Counted from the first letter of the stretch, positions 34,901 to 44,849 are shown. The stretch is 64,000 nt of DNA from Holothuria scabra (GCA_037179385.1 CM074179.1:34745905-34809904), one strand, 5' to 3'. Notes: a model not told the origin generated them from the letters alone. Numbers and translations: made by a program.

Positions 34901-37438
34901 TTTAGAGTACCTGAGCTAGTATAAAGATTAAGCAAGTCAATCCAAGAAGCACTGACTATAATAGAAAACGTAGTCAGCAGTATTTGGTGTCAGTAGCGTA
35001 GCCAAGTTTGTGCCATGGGGGGCGCGACATGAGGGAAAAGTCTTAGGGTCTTAGGTCTTAGGAAAAGTGTTAGGGGAGGGAAAAAACACTATTTTTAGGT
35101 GTTTTTTGCATTGCAAGGTTGGGTCACGGGGGGTTCTAACCCCCTAAGCTACCCTGTGGCTACGCCAACGTTTGGTATCTTTCATTAAGTGATAGCAAAT
35201 TTGTGATTTTATTTGCTTTAAAGTGTCCTGTTAGTATCAAAAAGCCGACATAAAAGTGAAAAGCTTCCTATGTAAACGTTGACTTTCCAAATCGTGTTAA
35301 ATAGCATATGATTATGTAATATTTTCTATGTGGAATGTAGTTTGCTCGTCATTAAACTCGGACTTTTTTTCTAAATAATTTTCAACCAGTAATAGTACAT
35401 CTTTTAGTTTTGTATCGTTCTAATATTTTGGTTTTTCCCTTTTGTTCGTTTTTTGGTAAATATGCTCTGGTTAAGTTAAAAAAGAATTCTGTCGACCGTT
35501 TTGCCTAACGTTATTTGCTTTAATTTTATGTACTTAAATTTGTAGTAACACACGTCTGCTTGTTCTGCTGTTCCCGTTGTAATTTATCATAAACAAACCA
35601 GGTATCTCACATGACACTTGGATGTTCTTTAGACAAAGACACATTAAACCAGATAATGTGGAAGAGGAAAATAATTAAACACTGAATTGCCTGCCAAGTA
35701 CCAGGGTAAATGAGGGACTTTTGTAGTGAAACATGATTTCAATGTTTTTAAAAGGAAGTGTTTGTGATCGATTTAAGGTCTTTGTTTGATTTTTTTGAGA
35801 ATGTCACATACTGCTATATTAGATAGTAGTTATGCTGTGATGCATATGTGTTCATTCTATAGTCTTTAAAAACGTTGGAAAAAGAATCAATGTTAAATGT
35901 TTTCACTTACAAGGAAATGAAAAAAATAAAAACCCAAGGCGGGTTTTAAGAAATATATGTCAAGGGATAGGTTGGTAGGTTCTTGTATCTTAATTAGGTT
36001 GCAGACTGAAGAAGACGGGCACATTTCTAGGGAAATTACGTTACATAAAATAATCGCCGAAGTGTTGAGCCAATTAATTACCAGTTCAGTACGTTATTAT
36101 TGTCATATGAAACAAATGTTTGCATCTTAATTGCCATGACGCACAGTAAAATTAAGTTGTTTGGAAACACAACTTTTTTTTTAAATTATGGAAATGGTTA
36201 CTATTCAGAACAATCAAGTACAGTGCATTCATAACCCACCCACAGCTTCGATTGTGGCAACGAACATGTTTTTAACGTACGATATTACATCCAAATGAAA
36301 TATAAAAGAATTACAAGAATAGAAGGTATTTTAAAATTTAACAAATACCTTATTTACAAAACATCTAGTTTAGAGTTGTGAGACTTTTTATTGTTGAAAA
36401 GTTTCAAAATCTGTGACTGGCGGATGGAATCGACTTTAAAAGACGTTTGTGAGTATTTCGAGGTAATTATATGTCTGTCTATACGAACCCCCCTTAAAGG
36501 TAGAAAGACAAATTTTTTTTTCCCAGATGCACCATTTATCTGTTTGCATAAAGTATTAAAACTTTTGTTAGTATGCATTTGAAACGTATTTCTTATTATT
36601 TTGAACAGTAACTTTTCTGTGTTTGAATAGGTCTTGACGTTGACTAAAGACATCTTCCATAGCATATGCTCTCTAAAAAAACATTTGAAGTCGCAAATGG
36701 TTGCTAATCCACAACTGGTCCCCTTTTTAATTTGTAAAACAGTTAAATTTTTTGCCTTACATCACTTTACTCATTAGAGCATTTTATTTTTTAAAGGAAC
36801 AGGATATTTAATTTGGAAAACCAGTAACTAATTAGTCATTTTGAAAAGTAGCATTTGAATAGCCTTGTCTTGTATCCCCATATATGTCTGTTTTGAACTT
36901 AGTGATTTGAAATCAAAGCTGTCTTTTTTAAGCATACGCCACAAGGACTAACTGTTTGTATTCACTGTTTGCAAAAGAAATCGGTAACATGGTAAAGTTG
37001 TAATTCTTTGTTCAATACATGTTTTATTATTTGATTATGCATTCACATTACGAAGAACACTAAAACAAATTAGTTTTGCTTTCAAATGAGATATGTTCAG
37101 TTACGGCATTTGATGACACACCAACAAGAGAGTCATGGTCCGATTTCTGAACCGGTTTCTTCAATCACCTGTTAAACAAACTTTAATGTTACCAAAATGG
37201 TTTCAGTATAAGTAAGTTATCATTTAAAAACATTTTAAAATTTCTGTGATATCCAATCCCTTTATATGTACAACTTTCTCCTGCACATTTTTTACTATAT
37301 TTTCTTTCAAATGATGGATTCATACATTTAAGACGTTCTAAATTAGATGAAACTTTAACTTACCGTTTGTTGTAAGAAAGCAAGGAATCCAGTTAGAACA
37401 CAAAATGAGTAAAAACAGAAACGCATCTCACTTAACAT
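1581..37438 (-). CDS. Gene A: secreted FBG-TIL-EGF multidomain protein, disrupted copy
   Basis: I join these exons on the minus strand: 37364-37438, 30548-30587, 29164-29327, 5899-6163, 5507-5712, 4421-4786, 3661-4002, a broken exon at about 3452-3545, and 1581-1975. All intact junctions are GT-AG and phases match throughout. An intact ancestor would be about 706 residues: signal peptide, short linker, FBG1 (N-terminal and middle parts only), TIL, TILa/VWC-like plus EGF, TIL, TILa plus EGF, and a complete FBG2. Such secreted FBG proteins are often lectin-like or immune-recognition molecules in invertebrates, but the function here is inference. The exon for the middle of FBG2 is 5'-deleted with no in-frame acceptor. 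Joining E7 straight to E9 breaks the frame, because E9 needs a phase-1 donor. The E3-E4 intron is swollen to 23 kb by a tandem array. This is probably a pseudogene, or a gene making a protein truncated after residue 486. Confidence 0.7.
1845..1906. repeat. TAA/TAG trinucleotide microsatellite inside exon 9
   Basis: On the plus strand this reads as imperfect (TAA/TAG/AAT)n. On the coding minus strand it gives TAT/TAC codons, that is, a tyrosine tract, so the expansion keeps the reading frame. Confidence 0.85.
1976..3451 (-). other. Gene A intron between FBG2 exons 8 and 9
   Basis: I see no coding sequence. It contains homopolymer T near 2060-2090, an AT/AC-rich simple stretch near 2155-2205, and a short degenerate telomere-like stretch (repeated TTAGGG/TTAGGT words) near 2994-3030. 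Confidence 0.5.
3452..3545 (-). pseudogene. Gene A exon 8 remnant: FBG2 middle part, 5' portion lost
   Basis: The 3' end of the exon is intact: it encodes NEVTKYRMTVLG.YSGNAG before the conserved phase-1 donor at 3452, matching gene B exon 8 almost codon for codon. Upstream of about 3530 similarity stops. The roughly 165 bases encoding VLQRR to the LTSQ..YQLR region in gene B are missing, as is most of the preceding intron (about 115 bp here against 474 bp in gene B). The preserved frame meets a TAA a few codons upstream, and neither nearby AG dinucleotide gives a phase-0 entry. I read this as a deletion of about 0.5 kb across the intron/exon border. Confidence 0.75.
3661..4002 (-). CDS. Gene A exon 7: TILa/VWC-like, EGF-like and start of FBG2
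   Basis: The exon is 342 nt and phase 0 at both ends. It begins VGESYINSQCS.RCSC (the TILa/VWC-like piece that follows a TIL domain), continues with an EGF-like segment NARCTSITDGGRCSCNTGF, then PRDCDEVPSTKGYSGSGLYY, which is the N-terminal part of a fibrinogen domain, and ends RWT at the canonical FBG exon border. Gene B has the same exon, two codons shorter. Confidence 0.88.
4003..4420 (-). other. Gene A intron 6
   Basis: A 418-bp intron between two phase-0 exons. I saw nothing inside beyond scattered similarity to the equivalent 384-bp intron of gene B. Confidence 0.6.
4421..4786 (-). CDS. Gene A exon 6: TILa/VWC-like, EGF-like and TIL2
   Basis: The exon is 366 nt, phase 0 at both ends, after acceptor 'ttttatag'. 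It encodes DGSLVNDQCSTQCSCSESG (TILa-like), NARCIRSSEGGRCACNTGF then IGDGRDC (EGF-like with the GDG turn), and a TIL domain starting CPTNMIYTNCTC and closing EECPCY. The arginine codon in GDGRDC is CGA; in gene B the same codon is TGA. Confidence 0.9.
4787..5506 (-). other. Gene A intron 5
   Basis: A 720-bp intron; the gene B counterpart is 409 bp. The ends are similar to gene B, for example the stretch upstream of 'cctccttttatag'. About 330 bp near 5040-5390 has no match in gene B and is probably an old insertion or a gene B deletion. No coding potential seen. Confidence 0.5.
5507..5712 (-). CDS. Gene A exon 5: TIL1 domain
   Basis: The exon is 206 nt, entered in phase 1 and leaving in phase 0. 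It encodes one cysteine-rich TIL module: CPSNMIYTNCSCERTC, NNCQEVERCICPDG, and CVTPEECQCYY. TIL modules occur in serine-protease inhibitors and in zonadhesin/von Willebrand-type mucoproteins. Here the module follows the truncated FBG1 directly. Confidence 0.9.
5899..6163 (-). CDS. Gene A exon 4: FBG1 middle part
   Basis: The exon is 265 nt, entered in phase 0 after WT and leaving in phase 1. It encodes MRRLDGSLLFTRNW, GFGFLSSEFFLGNEKL, LTNQQRYQLRMD and YFRISDEWGNYSLASLGEAE, the classic central FBG block. The domain stops here: the next exon is TIL, so the DND calcium site and the NCA..WWY block are absent from FBG1. Confidence 0.92.
6164..7049 (-). other. Gene A intron 3, part nearest exon 4
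   Basis: Intron sequence between exon 4 and the tandem array. The open frames at 6224-6415 and 6432-6638 are low-complexity AT-rich frames without family features. Confidence 0.5.
7078..7085. promoter_or_regulatory. CRE/ATF-type palindrome, repeated in every unit
   Basis: The octamer TGACGTCA is the consensus cAMP-response element and occurs at the same offset (about 27) in all 14 units. Units also carry an inverted CCAAT box in 'ctgattggtcaac' (first copy near 8287). Binding or promoter activity is inference. Confidence 0.35.
7087..7287 (+). CDS. Array-unit small ORF (66 codons), one per unit, unknown
   Basis: Each unit has an ATG-started frame, shown here for unit 1; the other copies start at 8559, 10034, 11508, 12984, 14459, 15931, 17407, 18882, 20358, 21833, 25200, 26675 and 28148. 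The product begins MGSRRTFSAHLKERPE and ends MAQLHQ, and I know no relative. The ATG lies 2 bp after a TGACGTCA palindrome. A small inverted repeat (aaccg/cggtt) follows the stop. Because the units are near-identical, conservation of the frame says nothing about selection. A 90-codon frame on the opposite strand covers the same DNA. Treat this as a candidate only. Confidence 0.2.
   Translation: MSSRRTFSAHLKERPEIIKRDFIERLKEAFFQSEFIAGIDYFLFGRYDQTRPVSVASAQIMAQLHQ
22910..22930. repeat. Target-site duplication, left copy (21 bp)
   Basis: This 21-bp segment (starting ttgaagactgg, ending agggtggg) is normal array-unit sequence and is repeated exactly at 24801-24821 on the other side of the inserted retrotransposon. 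It is a direct hallmark of target-primed insertion. Confidence 0.95.
22931..24800 (-). mobile_element. 5'-truncated LINE-type (L1/Tx1-like) retrotransposon in array unit 11
   Basis: A 1870-bp non-array sequence interrupts the unit that begins at 21797, about 1133 bp in. It is flanked by a perfect 21-bp duplication. Read on the minus strand, it starts abruptly inside the reverse-transcriptase domain (5' truncation), runs through the catalytic YADD and a C-terminal CCHC zinc knuckle, then a roughly 237-bp 3' UTR ending in a very short A run. This is standard LINE insertion structure. The intact frame suggests it is young. Similarity to Tx1/L1-type proteins is from memory of motif style and needs a search. 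Confidence 0.93.
23168..24800 (-). CDS. LINE ORF2 fragment: reverse transcriptase plus zf-RVT
   Basis: The uninterrupted frame encodes a reverse transcriptase lacking its N-terminal endonuclease and first RT blocks. Counting from the first Met of the fused open frame (24868), landmarks are MVDHGF at about 24-29, GVRQGCPLSP at 73-82, YADDVTCVV at 118-126 (catalytic aspartates), a thumb/connection region, and a CPRAGC..HVFWHC zinc-knuckle (zf-RVT) near 435-460. It ends with a normal stop at 23168. The host repeat upstream happens to stay in frame, so the open frame extends to 24868 and gives a 566-codon fusion with 22 array-derived residues. That fusion is probably accidental. Without the endonuclease the copy cannot be autonomous. 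Confidence 0.92.
24801..24821. repeat. Target-site duplication, right copy (21 bp)
   Basis: Identical to 22910-22930; normal array sequence resumes immediately after it ('agttctactttgag'). Confidence 0.95.
29164..29327 (-). CDS. Gene A exon 3: FBG1 N-terminal part
   Basis: The exon is 164 nt, entered with two bases completing a split codon and leaving in phase 0 after GWT. It encodes YPRDCKEVLDQC, SSGVYVIRPDGFPYPFEVYC and DSWGWT, the beginning of a fibrinogen C-terminal domain (the DC pair, the GVY.I.P core and the GGWT-like border). Gene B exon 3 has the same length and differs at a few residues. Confidence 0.92.
29338..30547 (-). other. Gene A intron 2
   Basis: Intron between the 40-nt exon and exon 3. 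It contains an A run at about 29388-29412. The open frames on both strands (29702-30019, 30065-30319) have no recognisable features. Confidence 0.5.
30548..30587 (-). CDS. Gene A exon 2: 40-nt microexon (linker)
   Basis: Acceptor 'atgcag' and donor 'gtaagt' bracket exactly 40 nt encoding DGNVGSTGVTAGK plus one base. Phase 0 in and phase 1 out is what is needed to join exon 1 (phase 0) to exon 3 (two-base split codon). Gene B has an equally long exon at 58095-58134 with the same splice sites, and intron similarity continues on both sides. The residues form a Gly/Thr-rich linker after the signal peptide. Confidence 0.85.
31549..31797. repeat. Diverged direct repeat, copy 1
   Basis: Shares the order of many words with 32670-32920: a 'gacagct' start, 'gcatgaa.tg.cttgag', 'tgtgtctggatgagga', 'gggaggggctt'-like, and a 'tcggtag/tcgatag' end. 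It looks like an old segmental duplication about 1.1 kb apart. Confidence 0.6.
31863..31944 (-). repeat. tRNA-like SINE relic (gene A intron 1)
   Basis: On the minus strand this reads 'ggacctagtgtgtag', then 'ggggttcgattctaag', then 'gggtcataccaaagac'. It aligns with 57291-57390 of gene B. The B-box-like 'ggttcgattc' and imperfect arm pairing suggest a tRNA-derived SINE. It is too decayed to be a functional tRNA. Confidence 0.45.
32670..32920. repeat. Diverged direct repeat, copy 2
   Basis: Partner of 31549-31797, in the same orientation. It keeps 'tgtgtctggatgagga' and a similar ending. Confidence 0.6.
34990..35171. mobile_element. MITE-like element, about 180 bp
   Basis: Imperfect inverted ends (left 'gtagcgtagcca', right 'tggctacgcca') bound a G-rich core with poly-G/poly-C segments. 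Flanking 'tttggtgt' and 'tttggtat' could be an 8-bp target duplication. No coding capacity. I cannot name the superfamily. Confidence 0.5.
37364..37438 (-). CDS. Gene A exon 1: signal peptide
   Basis: The exon is 75 nt and encodes a short basic start (MLSEMR), a hydrophobic core (FCFYSFCVLTGFLAFL) and QQT, then the donor 'gtaagtt'. This is a typical signal peptide, so the product is secreted. An inner in-frame ATG (fifth codon) is shared with gene B and could be the true start. The outer ATG is also shared in position. Confidence 0.85.
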
Positions 37439-37515
37439 ATCAAATGCAATACTTAACTCCAGTTTTTGAACCGAACAACAATTCAAGTTATGTGCGACTA
37501 GATACTGTAAGAAGA
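37439..37515 (-). promoter_or_regulatory. Gene A conserved 5' flank
   Basis: About 75 bases directly upstream of the start codon match the gene B upstream flank ('gcgcacataact' against 'gtcgcacataactt', 'gttcggctcaaaaa' against 'gttcggttcaaaaa'). This is probably 5' UTR plus proximal promoter retained from the duplication. No TATA box is evident. Confidence 0.4.
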
Positions 37516-40500
37516 ACTGCCCAACTGACTGCCTCAGTGTAATATTGCCCCATGATAACTCTATAACACTGGGTAAAGTAAGGAAGCTCATTGCGTAATA
37601 CAAACAGTTGTTATAAATGTAAATTGTAAGGGTAAAATGTGTACCTAGTCTTTGTGTGTATTAGATTGCAAGCATTTCTTATGGTCATCCATACCGGGAT
37701 ATAATCTGGAATGAAACAGTGTCAAACGTCATCGTCATGTCGATTATGAAACTGTCATTACTACTGGGGGGATGTGTTATTTAATGAGTTCACACAAAAT
37801 CAAACATTTCATTTTATTAGTAGCAGTATTAACAAAAGCAATAGCGTAAACAATTTGACATATTAGTCTAGCGTGATAGCAGTAATGTTTACTTTGAACT
37901 CCAGCTAATGCTACAGACAAAAGAAACGCCACTTTTTTAGCTTGGTAAAGAGCGTATTTCTCGACAACACAGAATTCCTGACAATGACAAGAATAATCGA
38001 CTGTATCACCAGGTAGCAGCAGCGCCCTGCAACTTAAAAGTTTAATTTAATATGCTTATTGGGTACATGTTTACTTCAAAGAAAGCATCATCTTTTAAAA
38101 TGCTGTGATTGTCCATTATAAGTTCATTTCAATTAAAATTAATAGCAACGATCCAATTTGGTCATACCTCTGAGCTTACATGAAGCATTGACCGCGGTAT
38201 GTACAACCAGGAACAGGTATCACGCTAAAGCCAAATTATAACCAATATATTAGAAGTATTTAAACAAAAAATCGTTCAAAATATTTACCAATGATACCAC
38301 AATTAAATAAGTCTTTCTCGAATGCATGGATTTTCCTACACTTGGGAGACCTGCATAACTCACTTTCAGACCCGACCTCAGAGTAGCCTGAACCATCAGG
38401 AATCGAAGATGGTCCCACTTCGTTTTGCATGCCTTGTTAAAGATATGGACAGTTTGAACTTGTGAGTTGCCATTACTTCGTTTAATACAACAGGTCTTTT
38501 CTCATGTTTTGTAATCATAGTTGTTTTCTTGTGCTTTCTTTATTCAATGAGACGTTTAAAGGCCCCATATGACGATCCCACATTAACGTTTGAGTAGTAC
38601 TCCAAACATTGGAAAGGAAACAAAGAAAGACGTAAACCTACCAATTAAAAGGTCGGGTGTACTAAGCTGAAGTCGATAACTTACTTAGAGTGTTTAAGGG
38701 CTCAACTCCATGGCAATGTTTCTTATTAGCATAAGTAGTCAGGTTTCATATCCAGGCTTCGTAAAATGCTCAATGCTTTTGTATCCTGTTTATTTACAGT
38801 TTAGTGGATGCTTTGAACAAGGAGCTGTAATTTGAATTAGTAACAGCTTCCTGCTCTAAAAAACAACAAAAAAAAAAGAAATGAAAGAACAGAAATTTGA
38901 AAACCGAGTTGAATCGTTAGGTATGAAATATAAATTTTTACATACGATTTGAGGATTGTTTAAGGGTGAAATGGGTATGTAAGCGTAAAAGTTACAGATG
39001 TGGAAGGTGGTGACACTCACAAATCAGCTCAATATACCGCTATCATGGCCATTGCCAGGATATCTTGACAACAGATGTTGTTATTTATATCTGCAGAAGT
39101 TACATATGACGTCACTGTAGGGAGCTGTTGCAAAATTAAGGGTAGCGACGGATACTTAACTTTACAAATAATTGGGACGCCCAGAGGTATTTGTTAACCT
39201 TGAAAACAGCTTCATACTTCAAATAAGAAATCAAACCAAGTACTTTCACATGGAAACTTCAAAACCTTGGTAAAAAGGTAGCATCATTTGCATCTGTATA
39301 TGCCACCACTGGTCACTTTCTGAGAGGAGATCAGAAATCCCTTTCCCCGTAAGCCCAATTTCAAACCCCATCTCTTCACGAATATTCTAAAGTTATCTTC
39401 GTAGAACAACTATGGCGCCCAAGTGGATCATCATTCCCTCCCCCGATAGTTTAATCGCTGTTGCAAGACCCCCATTCCATCTCTTACAATTGAACGTAAA
39501 AGTTACTTATAGAAGAAGGGGAGGGTTCTCCACTCCTTAATGCCACCAGATGCCAAATTAAATAACTCTTGGCAAGTTGACGCTCAAAGGAAAATACTCA
39601 TTATTATTACTTTTATAATCCCCTTTCTGCTTTTGGACGTTTCCCGGCAGAACGTCCTTTTTACCCTTGCTATGTAAGTGCCAAAAACAGAAATCTAAGA
39701 ACTAAGGCTTTGCATTTCGAAAAGAATTTAAGATAAACTTGTCTCAAACCATCCATCACCTAAATATAAATAGATCGATTTCTTGCTAGTAGCCTTCCTT
39801 TGTCGACATCGTTTCGTTACCGGTAACTTGATGTGGGCATGGGGTTTAGAGAGTACTTGAACAAGTTGTATTCGGACCAGCGTACGTTTTTTTCGTTTAC
39901 TTTTAACGTGCGCCATAGAAAAATGAAAAGCTATCTTTAAATTGCGTCAATTTGTCCCCATAGTGACTCACTTGAGTGACTAAATATAAACAGGCCATAT
40001 ATAAAGTGAGTCATTGGGGTGGCAAATAGACCCTGATTATGGATAGTGAGTCTCTCTTTATTTTCTAAACATATTCATCCACCACTTTTGAATCTTACAC
40101 TGTTTTCGGACGTTCTCTGGTAGAAGTTTCTTTTGTGCCTTTGTTTTAACCTTACGGCGTGTTTAAACGAAGATGTCTTAAACGTAGTTATAAGACCGAC
40201 TAAGGTTTCGTTTGAGTTTTCGTTTTGTAACACAACCGACAATTCGAAGTTGATATTATTGAGTCGTTTACTCAGTCGTTCGATTCCCCAAAAATTATTG
40301 CTAATAAAAAGCCGACCAAAAAAAAAAAATATATATATTTTATAATAATCAATTCCGTAAGTAGTTTAAAAACTGCATATTTCTGCTTCGAAGTAGGCTG
40401 CAAGAGTGATTGCAGCTCGGGGCCTGAGGGAGATCGGAAAACTAAGAGAGTTATTGCATATAGTCTCCTGGTTAGCCAATGGTTGGTAAGCGCCTCCGTA

Positions 40501-41699
40501 TCTGAATATCACGATCTCAGTTGACCAACCAGGCTTTAAATAGGGAGCTTTCGATTTGCACGTTCACACAGTCGACTGCTACGAGATTACGTCAATTTCA
40601 GTCTTTGCGCATGCGTCACGTCGTCTCCCTCGTCCACTAGCCAAATCGAGAACGTGTCCACCGCGGTTTTGACGTTCGCTCCAAACTGCAACGAACGTTC
40701 ACATGTGTGACGTCACAGAATTTCTGAAAATGGATTAAGTGGCAAGAATGCATGCAAGTTTCCCTCCTCGTGATCTGTTTTGCCCAAATGCGGTCACTTT
40801 TTACCTAAAATGTATATGAGATTGATGATTCATTGGGGAATATGCGTTATTTTGGACGTTTTCTTGCAACATCAACAGGCGGATATTCGAAGTTGAAATA
40901 TACTGTGTTCTCCATGAAAACATACCAACAACTTAACTAGCGTTCGTGTAGTAGACATGCATTTACATCGTTGAAGAAATTTAGAAAAATTACACAAGGC
41001 TAAGCTGTAAATTCGCCATTTTAATACGACTCGTCCACGTCGACCCTTACACAGGGAAATCGAAACAGGCTTTAACAGTCGACGTACCATAGCAGTGGCC
41101 GCGTTCAAGAAGGCAAGCTGGTTAACTAGAACGAAGTCCACGTTCACTGAATCGAAAGCTCGGTAATGTCAACCTGACGACGCTCACAAAATGTTGGCAA
41201 ATTTGAGCCGATGGTCGAGGGGCAGAGACAGCTGTGAAGTACACCTCGAACACGTGACGTAAACCAGGAAGGAAACCGGAAGGGCAAGCTCCGGGGCAAA
41301 TCAAAGGAATAACAAACATCAAGGTCTGCGTGGGTGCTGACATTTGAAATGACTAGCTAAAGATAAGTTGAATAGCATTAAAATCCGACAGTGTCCATAA
41401 AAGAATAGAGGGCGGGCTTTGAGGCGTAGAGCGATATATACTGGAAAAAATATGAAGGGAAACGAAATTTAAAAACTGGGGACGAAAGTTCTTCAAAGGG
41501 AAGGAAGTATGTCAGTTGTTCCTTCTTTTGGTCTTATAGCTACACATGTATAGCGTTAAACACATTTCGTCCAAACCAAAAACTCAGGGTTGTCTTTGAA
41601 ACACCTTGGTAGCTGTTTGTTGGTTCATAATTAACAAAGTATGCTCTGAAAACTGTATTTGCAAGTTCACTTACAAGCATTGCTTTTACTTGGTTACAC

Positions 41700-41900
41700 A
41701 ATTCTTCGTCAGCGGCGGTGCGAGAATGTCAAATTTTGGGAGGCAAACAGAGGGCAAAGGAAAATGTTGGGGGGGGGGGGTAAAGATTTTCGCGCAGCGC
41801 GAAACTTAAGGTGGGGTCCAGTGGCCTAGTGTGGTCCATGGGCAAAGCCATGGTGGGGCACGGGGGGAAGCCCCGGAAGCTCTGAGGTTTTAGCATATTT
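41700..41900. repeat. G-rich decayed dispersed repeat
   Basis: Contains 'tgggggggggggg', 'cgcgcagcgcgaaa' and 'catgggcaaagccatggtgggg', similar in style to other G-rich repeat pieces in the spacer. No ends could be defined. Confidence 0.35.
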
Positions 41901-42944
41901 CTGGGTGAAAAATTTAAACCAAGGAGAGTTATATTATTTGATTTTTCGGTTGATCTATATCTATGGATCTATGGGATTATCATTTCGCATTCGCGCGGTG
42001 CCACCTTGTGCCACTATACTAGTCAGTGGCTAAACCAGATATTTTCATTTGGGTGGGGTGCTGGGGATGGGCAAAGAGTAGTGTTTAGCTGCTGTAATGA
42101 CACCATCTAAGCAGAACGCAATCATTAGTTGGCGTGCAGCCCACATAAATTATTGATGCAACTTTGTATCATTAGTGATATGCGTACCACATGTGGATTG
42201 GAGACCCCTGACCTAACCCGGAAAGATGCAGGCCTACTTAAAGGGCATGTAAGCAAACTTTCCGTCAGCAGCAATCTCACGTTCACCCCCAGCACACACA
42301 CATAAGTCACATACACTTCCATTCCAGCAGCTTTATTTGGGGGGGGGGGCAACTGGGGGCCAGGAAACTTTCCAACAACTGGATTATTTCAAATTCACAC
42401 ATGTCCCATTTTCTCCACAGTATTTTAACTGGGTCCTACACCTATATTTTCCCCTGTCCCTTTTTCGCTGAAGCTAGGAGTCTGTATGTATTTGTTGGTG
42501 ACTTGGTTCTTGGACTAAACACCAGCAATGAAACTGAAACATCTGAGTGCAGCTATGAGTTTGGATAAAAAAACTTTAAATAGCCTCATTGCCATAATTG
42601 ACAACAATAGCATATCCAAGGGTCACCCCAGTGTGTATTGCTATTATTAATCAATGAAATTAAATATTTCCTTTAGCTTTAGCTTTGTTTGCATTTTATT
42701 GTGAGTACAAACTGAAAGTTGGCAAGCAACATTTCACTACTTTTCCTTGGCTTTGAGGGTACTTCCCTGCAAGTTTAAAATTGCCAGTTAGACCAAAGTG
42801 ATAAGATCTGACACATCCTTATCAAACCACTTTCGTTTTCAATTTCATTTGTAACAACTTGAATTTGTCAAAGGAACAGAGTAGAGTGTTCACAATAACA
42901 ATGCACCCTCTTACTCTTCGCACTACAACTACAGTTGTTCTAAT

Positions 42945-42969
42945 TATTGTAGTGCGCCGCACTACAATA
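42945..42969. repeat. Near-perfect 25-bp palindrome
   Basis: Twelve-base arms (tattgtagtgcg and its complement) around one base. A further copy of 'cgcactacaa' lies just upstream at about 42919. Could be a cruciform or a protein-binding palindrome; function unknown. Confidence 0.6.
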
Positions 42970-44459
42970 TTGGCATTTACTGGCCGACTGACAATTTCTT
43001 TTGTGAAGCCTGTTATGGCCCACAACTCATTTCCCTGCGCGTACCGTAACTTAGTTCGTACAAATATCCATGCTCTACCCTTTAACAATAGCAGTAAGTG
43101 CAATCTGTGGCCGTCTTTAAACAAAAATCAACTTCAGAAAAGCAAATACTACACTTACAAGGCTGATTAGGCGAGTAAGCTTCATGAAGGAGTATTGCGG
43201 ATAAATTTCCAGAAAACGCGATGGAATGTGGTTCGGCCTTTTCACACTGAAGTGATAAGCCTGGAGAATCAATCGCTGCTTCCAAATTGGTATACGTAAC
43301 ACGGCGCCATTGCGTCCACTATCGTTGAACAGTATCAAGACGTTATTGTACAGTATCTTCATCTAGCTACAATGGAGCAGGGTATTGCCAATTCCCTGTA
43401 CGGGACGAATTGGCTTTACTGCATTGGATTAAGCGACTTGTGCTGTAGTTCTATTATCATGCTTTATTTCAGTGGTAAAAGCAGAAGCTATTTTGACAGC
43501 AGTCTGACCGAAACGTTTTGACAGCATGCATGTAGCATGCATTGCGAATTAACGAAACACGGATGTTAAAACACATAGCGTCAACAGTTACTCGGCCTTC
43601 CACGAGACAGTTGTTATATGCATGCAGCGGTGCAGTCAGAGAGCTTGAGAGGGCGTCATTATTGAACATAAAGAACGGTGAAAGAGGAGTCGAGAACCGA
43701 TAAAACCATTTCAGGCAGGAGTAAACAACACAACAGAGCATAACGTATGGCTAAGTAGGCTACTCAGCACGAGTCCTTGAACGGGACTATGCTTCGTCCA
43801 CTTCATTTTACTCCACACTAGACTGTATACGGAGTAGGTCCTACCGTTAAGCGCAGTACACGGTCTTGTTCAAGGTCTACTCAGCACTTGCTTCATTGTT
43901 GGCAAATATGCTTCAAAATAAAGCTAGTGACTGACTATTAGCATAGAAGGTCCGGATTTACTCCATCATTGGTTACTCTTCTATGATTTCTTTATTCGTC
44001 CAGCCAACGAGCTGGGAGACAAGTGGTCCATCTTTGTACTATCAAGAAATAGGGTTGAGAGGAGTGGCCAAAAAGAAACAACAGCCCCTCTTCCCGCCAT
44101 GAACAAATCCTAAAGTTCAAATAAAAACTGGTCTACTGTACTAACTGAAAAGACATCTCTAACACGCACTACAATTCTGCGTATTTGCAAGCAAATGCAG
44201 TTCTAGTATTTAGTTTGGTATTGTAGCGGCTTAATCCAGAAGTCCACTTTCGGAGACCGCCCTCTATTTCCCAGCGACTTTTCTTGGAAAAGAAATAAAC
44301 TTTATATAAGCGAATCTCTTTGTTTCACCCATGACTAGTCTGCATCACCAGTGAGACTTCGATTGCACGTGCAGGGAGGAACAAAGGATTCAGTGGGCAC
44401 TCGCTCCTCTACTTGAACAACTAGGCTTTAGCCTCCGTCTTATTTGAGATTTATATTAT

Positions 44460-44485
44460 AATAATTATTGACCCCAATAATTATT
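44460..44485. repeat. Perfect AT-rich hairpin, 11-bp arms
   Basis: Arms 'aataattattg' and 'caataattatt' around the loop 'accc'. No T run follows and no function is evident. Confidence 0.6.
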
Positions 44486-44849
44486 CGACTTTTTCCCCGA
44501 AGTTCGAACACTCAAGTCAGTGTTCACAAATATTACTTTAAGTATCGCTGAGCGAACCCATTCTACGACTTCACGGAGAACTCGCTTTTATCTCTACCTT
44601 AGCAAAGCCATGTGGTTCGCGACAGTAGAGTTGAAAGTCACTTGTCAATTTATTTCGTTGGAATTAAACATAGTCTTCGCATTTTATACTATTTGGATAT
44701 CAACCCGGACTGGAATACTTGACTACGGATTTAGCCAGATTAATTATTTACACGGACTTCAGATTAAATTTTGGGTGAGTACATTTCTGATTTTTTACAT
44801 CTATCTGTGTGCTTAGTTGGCGTCCCCAATCATCCTAAAGAAGGAAGAA

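Larger units (their letters stand above)
30588..37363 (-). other. Gene A intron 1 (6.8 kb)
   Basis: No coding exon supported. It contains a tRNA-like SINE relic (about 31863-31944), a diverged direct duplication (31549-31797 and 32670-32920), and a MITE-like element (34990-35171). Several stretches match intron 1 of gene B in inverted orientation, for example around 33250 against 56700 and 30740-30840 (in the adjoining intron-1/exon-2 flank) against 57800-57900. A minus-strand frame at 34177-34419 looked exon-like but has no gene B counterpart. Confidence 0.5.

Noticed and set aside
40872..41343. Two minus-strand frames in higher-GC DNA
   Set aside because: No family features, no splice-consistent structure, and no paralogous copy.
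43082..43362. Possible cysteine-rich exon on the minus strand in the spacer
   Set aside because: Two overlapping frames compete, no domain is recognisable, and no linked exons were found.
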